Assembly (NCBI GenBank): GCA_002440235.1
Contig: DJRZ01000057.1
Span: 1 to 10,626 of the forward strand
Reading direction: 5' to 3'
From: Alphaproteobacteria bacterium UBA6347
GTDB lineage: Bacteria > Pseudomonadota > Alphaproteobacteria > CAAGCB01 > CAG-977
Length of the DNA: 10,626 nt
Position 1 is the stretch's first letter. Each line of letters begins with the position of its first letter. The translations under genes were made by a program, and so were the position numbers. Positions 1 to 5,245 of the stretch are shown here, in pieces. The notes below the pieces were generated by a model. That model was not told where the DNA came from. It was given only the letters and a program-made list of their open reading frames with translations, and did no database searches.

Positions 1-132
1 GCCCGCGAGGTCGCCGACCGCGTGATGTTCTTTGACGACCGCGGCGTCGCCGAGGAAAACACTCCGTCGGAAATCTTTAACAATCCGCGGTCCGCGCGGT
101 TGAAGGACTTTCTGTCCAAGGTTTTGAAATAA
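1..132 (+). CDS. Polar amino-acid ABC transporter ATP-binding protein, C-terminal end (5' truncated)
   Basis: The window opens inside a reading frame that gives the last 43 residues of a protein and stops at TAA 130-132. The visible part begins AREVADRVMFFDDRGV and continues through a TPSEIFNNP segment to a DFLSKVLK end. This matches the region after the H-loop in the GlnQ/HisP/ArtP family of ATPases, which power uptake of glutamine, glutamate, histidine or arginine from the inner face of the cytoplasmic membrane. Walker A, Walker B and the signature motif lie before the window, so the substrate cannot be told. The ligase gene that follows starts 13 bases after the stop, and its ribosome binding site overlaps the stop codon, so the two are very probably co-transcribed. 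Family assignment is fairly sure; the choice of glnQ over relatives is not. Confidence 0.85.
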   Translation, partial: AREVADRVMFFDDRGVAEENTPSEIFNNPRSARLKDFLSKVLK

Positions 133-137
133 GGAGG
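131..137 (+). promoter_or_regulatory. Ribosome binding site fixing a GTG start
   Basis: AAGGAGG is a full-strength Shine-Dalgarno sequence. It overlaps the TAA stop of the upstream ATPase gene and lies 8 bases before the GTG at 146, which is why that non-ATG codon is taken as the start of the ligase. Confidence 0.85.
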
Positions 138-145
138 TTTCACCC

Positions 146-871
146 GTGTCTTTCGATTTCATTCCCGTCCGCACCCGACTGGTTCGTCCGCCGCGGGACG
201 ACATTTCCGACATTCTGGATGCCCTGCCGGAACTGCGCGAAAAGGACATCGTTTTCATCACGTCGAAAATTCTGGGCATTCATCAGGGACGGTGCGTTCC
301 CTGCGACGGCGTCGACAAAACCGATCTGATCAAACAGGAAGCCGACCGCTACCTGTCCTACACGCACCGCGGCGGATTCAACGTCAACCTGACGGTGACG
401 GATAACGTCCTGATTCCCGCGGCGGGCATCGACGCCAGCAACGCGGGGGGCTATTACGTGATGTGGCCGAAAAACGTCGACGCTCTGTGCGCCGACATCA
501 GAAAACGCCTGTGCGCCAAGCACGGCTTGCGCGATTTGGGCGTGGTTTCGACCGACAGCCACACGACGCCTCTGCGCTACGGCGTGACGGGGATTTCGAC
601 GGGGCTGGCGGGGGTCGAGCCGCTGAAGGATCTGCGCGGGCGCGCCGACCTGTTCGGGCGTCCGCTGGCGCTGACCCAAGTCGACGAGATCGACGCTCTG
701 GCGGCGATGGCGGTGTTGCTGATGGGCGAATCCGACGAATGCACGCCGATCGTGATTCTGCGCGGCTGGGACAAAATCGTGTTCAACGAAAACGCGTCGA
801 TGAAGGATTTTAAAATCGATCCCGAAGACGACCTGTACACGCCCCTTTTGTCGGTGATGCGATGCAAGTGA
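146..871 (+). CDS. CofE/FolC2-family gamma-glutamyl ligase (probable folylglutamate synthase replacement)
   Basis: The 241-residue protein belongs to the F420-0:gamma-glutamyl ligase family (COG1478), which joins L-glutamate to a substrate using a nucleoside triphosphate in the cytoplasm. Visible family features are an N-terminal TSKILGIHQGR block (39-49), an IKQEADRYL segment (62-70), AGIDASNAGG (93-102), and TDSHTTPLRYGVTG (136-149) followed by a DLRGR-DLFGRPL stretch. True CofE usually has an ISD-FGRPWR type motif at the fourth site. The TDSH-T-PLR-GV form is, from memory, typical of the branch annotated as folate metabolism ligase, which includes the chlamydial CT611 protein that stands in for FolC. 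The next gene is dihydrofolate-reductase-like and overlaps it by 10 bases, which supports a folate role. Length is normal for the family. The family is clear; the folate substrate is inferred. Confidence 0.82.
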   Translation: MSFDFIPVRTRLVRPPRDDISDILDALPELREKDIVFITSKILGIHQGRCVPCDGVDKTDLIKQEADRYLSYTHRGGFNVNLTVTDNVLIPAAGIDASNAGGYYVMWPKNVDALCADIRKRLCAKHGLRDLGVVSTDSHTTPLRYGVTGISTGLAGVEPLKDLRGRADLFGRPLALTQVDEIDALAAMAVLLMGESDECTPIVILRGWDKIVFNENASMKDFKIDPEDDLYTPLLSVMRCK

Positions 872-1359
872 CGCTGTTCGCCGCCGTTTCCGCCGACGGG
901 TTTATCGCGGATAAAAACGGCGACGGGAATTTTTCGACGCCCGAGGACAAAAAGCTGCTCCGGTCGTTTTTGAACGGCAAAGCCTGCGACTGTTTCGTTT
1001 GCGGGCGCAAGACGGCGGAGGAGTTTCAGGACAGGCTGACGGCGAAACCGCTGTTCGTCTTGACGCGGCAAAAGCGAAAAAACGCCGGCAACCGCCTGTA
1101 TTTTTCAACGCCGGCGGAGCTGGACGCTTTGACGAAACGGCTGGGACTGCGCGCGCCGACGCTGCTGGGCGGGGCGGAAACGTACGATTTCTTTTTGAAA
1201 AACGGACTGGTCGACCGCGTCGTCCTGACGACCGAAAGCGTGCGGTTCGAAACGGGGACGGCGTTTGATTTTCCGAAATACGCCGGCGGGTTCGACCTGA
1301 TTCACGTCAGCCGCCTGTCCGGAAAAACGAAAGTGTCCTTTTTCGAACGGAAAAAATGA
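862..1359 (+). CDS. RibD_C / dihydrofolate reductase family protein
   Basis: This 165-residue protein has the fold signature of the RibD C-terminal domain and DHFR-like reductases, which bind NADPH and reduce pteridine or pyrimidine substrates in the cytoplasm. It starts MQVTLFAAVSADGFIAD, with the family's conserved D12-G13, has a GRKTAEEF stretch (48-55), a glycine pair in LLGGAETYDFF (101-111), and an LVDRVVL segment followed by a G-T-FDFP stretch near the end. There is no N-terminal deaminase domain, so it is not a full RibD. Its start overlaps the end of the ligase gene by 10 bases and has no strong ribosome binding site, which suggests translational coupling. It ends directly at a hairpin terminator. 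With the folate-type ligase upstream, reduction of dihydrofolate or a related pterin is a reasonable guess; the true substrate is unknown. Confidence 0.8.
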   Translation: MQVTLFAAVSADGFIADKNGDGNFSTPEDKKLLRSFLNGKACDCFVCGRKTAEEFQDRLTAKPLFVLTRQKRKNAGNRLYFSTPAELDALTKRLGLRAPTLLGGAETYDFFLKNGLVDRVVLTTESVRFETGTAFDFPKYAGGFDLIHVSRLSGKTKVSFFERKK

Positions 1360-1385
1360 AAAAGCCCCGTTTCGGGGGCTTTTTC
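1358..1385. terminator. Bidirectional intrinsic terminator between convergent genes
   Basis: AAAAAGCCCC at 1359-1368 pairs with GGGGCTTTTT at 1375-1384 around a 6-base loop, and G1358 pairs with C1385. The A-run on one side and T-run on the other let it work in both directions. It fits between the end of the plus-strand DHFR-like gene (1359) and the end of the minus-strand hook gene (1388). Confidence 0.9.
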
Positions 1386-1387
1386 AA

Positions 1388-2650
1388 TCAAGTCAGAATG
1401 CTGATCGCCTCTTGCGTCATTTCGTTGACGGTCGTGAACGTCTGCACGTTGCCGGAATAGGCGCGCTGGGTGACGATCATGTTCGTGAACTCCTCTTCCA
1501 GCGATACGTTGGACGATTCGATCTTGCCGCCTTCGACCGTCGTTTCGGTCAGCGTGTTCTGCAAATCGACGATTTCCAGATTGCCGGCGTTTTGATTGTA
1601 GGCGAACATGTTGCCCGAAACGGCTTCCATCATGTTCGGCACCTGCACCTGCGCGATGGCGACCTTGCACACGGGAACGCTGACCCCGTTGCTGTACCCC
1701 GCGTTCAAAACGCCGTCCGAATCCCACGTCGTCGTCGTCAGGCGGCCGAACGTCTTGCCGTCCTGCGACAGCACGGATCCGTTCAGCGTGTTCGCGTACT
1801 GCGTGAAATGTTGCAGATCCAGCTTGATCGTCCCCGCGCCTCCGTCGTCCCAAGCCACCTGAATGTCCGTGACTTTCGGCGAAACGATCTGCGCGTTTTC
1901 GTCGAACATGACTTCGATCGCGTCGCCCGCGACCGTCGCGCCGTCGATGGAAATGTTCAGTTTCCACGTGTTCGTGTTGTCCTGCGGTTCCCATTTCATC
2001 GCCAGCGTGTGCTGGTTGTATTTCGAATCGTAGACGGGGAATTTCAGCAGCTGCGTTTCGTTCGACGACGCGTCGATGTTGCCTTTGAACGACATTTCCG
2101 TCGTTTGGTGCCCGGGGTAGTATTCCATGGGGGAAATAATTACCGGTTCGAACGCGGAAGAAAATGCCTCGGCGTCGTTGTTGTAGTTCCAGCCCATGAC
2201 GTAGTAGCCCGACGCGTTCGTAAAATAGTTCGCGGGCGACGACTGCGTGACGACGCCGCCGTCCGTCGGTTTGTAATACGTCACGCTTTTCGCCCTGTAT
2301 CCCGCGGGCGGAGTGGCGGTCGCCTGAAAATCGCCGGCGCGCGAATAAAGCGTTTCGTTTTGACCTTCGACGACGAAAAAACCCTGACCGCTGATGCCCA
2401 GATCGTACATGCTGCCCGTCGGGCTGAGAATCCCCGCGATGTCGACCATGCGCCTGTCGACGTTTCCCGCCGAAAAGTAATGGGAGTCCGTTCCGATTTC
2501 GTTGAATTTGGTCATTTGCGTTTCGAAACGCGCGTTGACTTTTTTATAGCCGACGGTGTTGACGTTGGCGATGTTCGAACTGATTTGTTCCAACGCGTGC
2601 GACTGGGCGTGCATGCCCATCGTCGACGTGACGAAAGATCCTAGTGCCAT
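1388..2650 (-). CDS. flgE: Flagellar hook protein FlgE
   Basis: The 420-residue product is a rod/hook family axial protein, exported through the flagellar type III system and assembled into the hook that joins basal body and filament. The N-terminal block has SSNIANVNTVGYKK (24-37), the classic hook/rod signature. A YDLGISGQGFFVVE segment follows at about 80-95. Near the C-terminus, YSNGVSVPVCKVAIAQV and then MMEAVSGNMFAYNQNAGN match the FlgE pattern, and the protein ends in NVSLEEEFTNMIVTQRAYSG and a final helix. Length is close to usual FlgE (about 400), which favours hook over the shorter rod proteins FlgF and FlgG. The start ATG (2648-2650) has AAAGGAG on the minus strand at 2660-2666. 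No other flagellar gene is in the window, and a sigma-54 promoter lies about 40 bases upstream. Confidence 0.93.
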   Translation of the reverse strand: MALGSFVTSTMGMHAQSHALEQISSNIANVNTVGYKKVNARFETQMTKFNEIGTDSHYFSAGNVDRRMVDIAGILSPTGSMYDLGISGQGFFVVEGQNETLYSRAGDFQATATPPAGYRAKSVTYYKPTDGGVVTQSSPANYFTNASGYYVMGWNYNNDAEAFSSAFEPVIISPMEYYPGHQTTEMSFKGNIDASSNETQLLKFPVYDSKYNQHTLAMKWEPQDNTNTWKLNISIDGATVAGDAIEVMFDENAQIVSPKVTDIQVAWDDGGAGTIKLDLQHFTQYANTLNGSVLSQDGKTFGRLTTTTWDSDGVLNAGYSNGVSVPVCKVAIAQVQVPNMMEAVSGNMFAYNQNAGNLEIVDLQNTLTETTVEGGKIESSNVSLEEEFTNMIVTQRAYSGNVQTFTTVNEMTQEAISILT

Positions 2651-2688
2651 CGCGTTTTCTCCTTTGCAGTTTTGCCCGTCTTTGTGTA

Positions 2689-2704
2689 TGCAAAATTCGT
2701 GCCG
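2689..2704 (-). promoter_or_regulatory. Sigma-54 promoter of flgE
   Basis: Read on the minus strand the site is CGGCACGAATTTTGCA. It matches the sigma-54 (RpoN) consensus TGGCACG-N4-TTGCA at every position but the first, with GG and GC exactly 10 bases apart. The predicted transcription start is near 2678, giving a leader of about 28 bases with a good ribosome binding site. Hook genes are middle-class flagellar genes under sigma-54 control in many proteobacteria, so position and gene agree. Confidence 0.88.
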
Positions 2705-2718
2705 TTTTTTAATAATTC

Positions 2719-2797
2719 AATCGAATGATTTTATTTTTCGGCGATGATTTATAATGCAATCGATTTTGTTTAATGGTATAAGTCGAAAATCGATTTT
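2719..2797. repeat. Repeated AATCGATT boxes in the flgE-aroQ control region
   Basis: AATCGATTTT occurs at 2758-2767 and again at 2788-2797, exactly 30 bases apart. The second copy extends to the 12-base perfect palindrome AAAATCGATTTT (2786-2797). A near copy, AATCGAAT, is at 2719-2726. The two exact copies lie about 80 and 110 bases upstream of the predicted sigma-54 start, where enhancer-binding activators usually bind. They could instead act on aroQ, or be chance in AT-rich DNA. Confidence 0.4.
2750..2755 (+). promoter_or_regulatory. Possible -10 box for the aroQ-accB-accC operon
   Basis: TATAAT lies 59 bases before the aroQ start in AT-rich DNA and is a perfect -10 hexamer. I find no convincing -35 hexamer 15-19 bases upstream, so the assignment rests on the -10 alone. 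An alternative TATAAG is at 2776-2781, also without a -35. Confidence 0.35.
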
Positions 2798-2814
2798 ATG
2801 AACGGAAGGGTGAA

Positions 2815-3255
2815 ATGCGCCGCGTTTTGGTGATAAACGGTCCGAATTTGAACCTGCTGGGTGTCAGACAGCCTGAAATTTACGGCGCGGACACGCTGGC
2901 GGACATCGAATCGGAATGCTCCGCCAAGGCGCGCGGGCTGGGGTTGGAAATCGAATTTTTCCAGTCCAACGGCGAAGGCGACATCGTCACGGCGATTCAA
3001 AACGCGCGCGGACGGTGCGGCGCGATCGTCATCAACCCCGCGGCGTATTCGCACACTTCCGTCGCGATTATGGACGCTTTGCTGGCGTGCGGCATGCCCG
3101 TGGTGGAGGTCCACTTGTCCAATATCCATCGGCGGGACGAATTCCGCCGGCTTTCCTACGTTTCCAAGGCGGCGGACGGTGTTATCTGCGGGTTGGGGAA
3201 ACAAGGGTATCTGTTGGCTTTGGAGGCCGTAGCCTCTTTATTGAATAGGGAATGA
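2815..3255 (+). CDS. aroQ: 3-dehydroquinate dehydratase, type II
   Basis: The enzyme removes water from 3-dehydroquinate to give 3-dehydroshikimate, the third step of the shikimate pathway to aromatic amino acids, in the cytoplasm as a dodecamer. The 146 residues match the type II family end to end. [10 protein letters not shown] (7-16) is followed by the catalytic R18 and Y23 in RQPEIYG, and by QSNGEGD (50-56). N74-P75 and H80 lie in [14 protein letters not shown]98 and H100 in VEVHLSNIH, and R111-R112 in the FRR segment. All expected active-site residues are present. GGAAGGG at 2804-2810 is a moderate ribosome binding site for the ATG at 2815. It is the first gene of a three-gene operon, with the stop 6 bases before accB, an order common in proteobacteria. 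Confidence 0.97.
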   Translation: MRRVLVINGPNLNLLGVRQPEIYGADTLADIESECSAKARGLGLEIEFFQSNGEGDIVTAIQNARGRCGAIVINPAAYSHTSVAIMDALLACGMPVVEVHLSNIHRRDEFRRLSYVSKAADGVICGLGKQGYLLALEAVASLLNRE

Positions 3256-3261
3256 ACATCT

Positions 3262-3735
3262 ATGTCGAAATCCACTTATGACACCTCTTTGGTTAAAGAT
3301 TTGGCGAAGCTCATCAACGAACACGAGCTTGCCGAAATCGAATACGATACGGAAGGGTTGCGCGTCCGCGTCACCCGCACGCCGACGGGCGGTTTCGCGG
3401 TCGCCGCGCCCGTCGCCGCCGCCGTTCCCGCCGCCCAGCCCGCGCCCGCCGCCGCCCCCGCGGTCGCGCCCGCCGCGTCCGCCGCGCCCGCCGAAATCAA
3501 GGGCGACGCGATTAAATCCCCGATGGTCGGCGTGATTTACGCCGCGCCCGAACCCGGCGCCGCCCCCTATGTTTCCGTCGGCGACACCGTTTCCGCCGAT
3601 CAGACCCTGTTTCTGGTCGAAGCGATGAAAACGTTCAACCCCGTCAAAGCGCCGCGCGCGGGCAAAGTCGTCCAGATCATGGTCGCCGACCACGATCCCG
3701 TCGAATACGACCAGCCTTTGTTGATTTTGGAATAA
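3262..3735 (+). CDS. accB: Acetyl-CoA carboxylase biotin carboxyl carrier protein
   Basis: The 157-residue protein carries biotin between the biotin carboxylase and carboxyltransferase parts of acetyl-CoA carboxylase, which makes malonyl-CoA for fatty acid synthesis. The N-terminal domain (1-44) is a short helix and strand module that contacts AccC. A flexible alanine/proline linker fills about 46-77. The C-terminal biotinyl domain runs from IKSPMVGVIY (84-93) to the end. The biotin attachment site is EAMKTFN, with the target lysine at K123. P96-G99 with neighbouring residues forms the thumb loop typical of AccB, which separates it from other biotinyl domains. Length matches E. coli AccB (156). 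It begins 6 bases after aroQ with a weak AGGGA site upstream, and ends 3 bases before accC. Confidence 0.97.
   Translation: MSKSTYDTSLVKDLAKLINEHELAEIEYDTEGLRVRVTRTPTGGFAVAAPVAAAVPAAQPAPAAAPAVAPAASAAPAEIKGDAIKSPMVGVIYAAPEPGAAPYVSVGDTVSADQTLFLVEAMKTFNPVKAPRAGKVVQIMVADHDPVEYDQPLLILE
3397..3492 (+). repeat. Low-complexity Ala/Pro linker coding stretch in accB
   Basis: About 96 bases of GCC/CCC/GCG-rich sequence encode residues 46-77, almost all alanine, proline and valine. This is the flexible swinging arm between the two AccB domains. Its composition explains open but non-coding frames on both strands here. Confidence 0.8.
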
Positions 3736-3738
3736 CCG

Positions 3739-5109
3739 ATGTTTGAAAAAGTTTTAATCGCAAACCGCGGGGAAATCGCTCTGCGCATTCACCGCGCCTG
3801 CCGCGAAATGGGCATCAAAACGGTCGCCGTCCATTCGACCGCCGACGCCGACGCCATGCACGTCCGCATGGCTGACGAGGCGATCTGCATCGGTCCCGCC
3901 GCGGGCAAGGATTCCTATTTGAACAAAGCCGCGATCATCACGGCGGCTTTGATTTCCGGCGCCGACGCCATTCACCCGGGGTACGGCTTTCTGTCCGAAA
4001 ACGCCGATTTCGCCGAAATGGTCGAAGAACACGGATTGACGTGGATCGGACCCACGCCCGAAATGATCCGTAAAATGGGCGACAAAATCACCGCCAAGCG
4101 CGCGGCGATCGATTCCGGTCTGCCCGTCGTTCCCGGTTCGGACGGCGCGGTCGACACCGTGGAAGAGGCTTTGACCGTTTCCGCCGAAATGGGCTATCCC
4201 GTTTTGATCAAGGCGACCGCCGGCGGCGGCGGCAAAGGCATGCGCATCGCGCGCAACGCCGACGAACTGCCCGAAGCGTACGCGCAGGCGCGCGCCGAAG
4301 CCAAGGCGTCCTTCACCAGCGACGAAGTCTATATCGAAAAGTATTTGGAAAATCCCCGCCACGTCGAAATGCAGGTGCTGGCGGACAAATACGGCAACGT
4401 CGTGCATCTGGGCGAACGCGACTGCTCCATGCAGCGCAAAAACCAGAAAGTGCTGGAAGAAACGCCTTGCCCCGCTTTGAACGACGAACAGCGCAAAAAA
4501 ATCGGAAAAATCGTCACCGACGCGATGAAAAAGCTGGGATACAGCAACGTCGGCACGATCGAGTTCTTGTACGAAAACGGTCAGTTCTACTTCATCGAAA
4601 TGAACACCCGTCTGCAAGTCGAACACCCGATTACGGAAATGGTGACGGGCATTGATCTGGTGCGCGAACAAATCCGCGTCGCCGCGGGGGCGCATCTGAA
4701 CTACACGCAGGACGACATTCATTTCGACGGTCACGCGATGGAATGCCGCATCAACGCCGAAGACCCGTTCACGTTCGTTCCGTGGCCCGGTAAAATCACG
4801 CAGTGGCACGCCCCCGGCGGGTTGTGGACGCGCGTCGATTCCGGCATGTACACGGGATACACCGTTCCGCCGTATTACGACAGCATGATCGCCAAGCTGA
4901 TCGTGTTCGGGAAAACCCGCAACGGCTGTCTGATGCGTTTGCACCGCGCGATTGATGAATTCGTCATCGACGGCGTCAGAACGACCCTGCCTTTGCACGA
5001 CGAAATCATTTCGACGCCCGATTTCATCGACGGGAACTACAACATTCACTGGTTGGAAAAATTCCTGAAAAACCGCGCCGAAAAGGAAAAGAACGACGGA
5101 AACAAATAA
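3739..5109 (+). CDS. accC: Acetyl-CoA carboxylase biotin carboxylase subunit
   Basis: AccC carboxylates the biotin on AccB using ATP and bicarbonate, the first half-reaction of acetyl-CoA carboxylase. The 456 residues align with E. coli AccC along the whole length. KVLIANRGEIALRI (4-17) opens the N-terminal domain, and HPGYGFLSEN (79-88) and GDK with K116 follow. The ATP-grasp glycine-rich loop is KATAGGGGKGM (158-168). YLENPRHVEMQ (202-212) is present. The catalytic and metal residues E275, E287, N289, R291, Q293 and E295 appear in the TIEF and EMNTRLQVEH segments, one position lower than in E. coli. The ATG is 3 bases after the accB stop and has no strong ribosome binding site, so translation is probably coupled. 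A terminator follows. The lysine/glutamate-rich tail after the last helix is unremarkable. Confidence 0.98.
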   Translation: MFEKVLIANRGEIALRIHRACREMGIKTVAVHSTADADAMHVRMADEAICIGPAAGKDSYLNKAAIITAALISGADAIHPGYGFLSENADFAEMVEEHGLTWIGPTPEMIRKMGDKITAKRAAIDSGLPVVPGSDGAVDTVEEALTVSAEMGYPVLIKATAGGGGKGMRIARNADELPEAYAQARAEAKASFTSDEVYIEKYLENPRHVEMQVLADKYGNVVHLGERDCSMQRKNQKVLEETPCPALNDEQRKKIGKIVTDAMKKLGYSNVGTIEFLYENGQFYFIEMNTRLQVEHPITEMVTGIDLVREQIRVAAGAHLNYTQDDIHFDGHAMECRINAEDPFTFVPWPGKITQWHAPGGLWTRVDSGMYTGYTVPPYYDSMIAKLIVFGKTRNGCLMRLHRAIDEFVIDGVRTTLPLHDEIISTPDFIDGNYNIHWLEKFLKNRAEKEKNDGNK

Positions 5110-5125
5110 TCCGTTCGAAATCCGG

Positions 5126-5160
5126 AACGCCCCCGTCGAAACGATCGGGGGCGTTTTTTT
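5126..5160 (+). terminator. Intrinsic terminator of the aroQ-accB-accC operon
   Basis: AACGCCCCCG (5126-5135) pairs perfectly with CGGGGGCGTT (5146-5155) around a 10-base loop, followed by a T-run to 5160. This is a strong plus-strand terminator 16 bases after the accC stop and separates the operon from gltB. Confidence 0.94.
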
Positions 5161-5168
5161 GCGCTTCC

Positions 5169-5211
5169 GATTGAATTTTTTATAGGCGTTTTTTGCAAAA
5201 ATATGTATTAT
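5169..5211 (+). promoter_or_regulatory. AT-rich probable promoter region of gltB
   Basis: After the accC terminator a stretch rich in A and T contains TATTAT (5206-5211) as a possible -10 box. TTGAAT (5171-5176) and TTGCAA (5193-5198) resemble -35 boxes, but neither has correct spacing to it. A promoter is expected here because the upstream operon terminates, but the exact hexamers are uncertain. Confidence 0.35.
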
Positions 5212-5214
5212 CCG

Positions 5215-5238
5215 CCCGTATTTCATCTGACATACGGG
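5215..5238 (+). promoter_or_regulatory. Inverted repeat overlapping the gltB ribosome binding site
   Basis: CCCGTAT (5215-5221) and ATACGGG (5232-5238) form a 7-base-pair inverted repeat around a 10-base loop. With a 2-base bulge it can extend outward, since CGCCC on the left matches GGGCG on the right. The right arm covers the G-run (5236-5240) just before the ATG at 5246, the only Shine-Dalgarno-like sequence for gltB. In RNA it could hide the ribosome binding site; in DNA it could be an operator near the transcription start. Confidence 0.45.
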
Positions 5239-5245
5239 GGCGATT

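Noticed and set aside
146..871. Coenzyme F420 biosynthesis locus.
   Set aside because: Only the ligase resembles an F420 gene. No cofC, cofD or fbiC homologue is in the window, the diagnostic motif is of the folate-associated type, and the partner gene is DHFR-like.
1412..2644. Plus-strand open frame of about 410 codons opposite flgE.
   Set aside because: The product is Arg/Val-rich with no domain, while the minus strand encodes a clear hook protein with ribosome binding site and promoter. It is an antisense shadow.
5180..5200. Possible sigma-54 promoter before gltB (TAGGCG...TTGCA).
   Set aside because: GG at 5185-5186 and GC at 5195-5196 are separated by 8 bases. Sigma-54 promoters need 10, and changes in this spacing abolish function.
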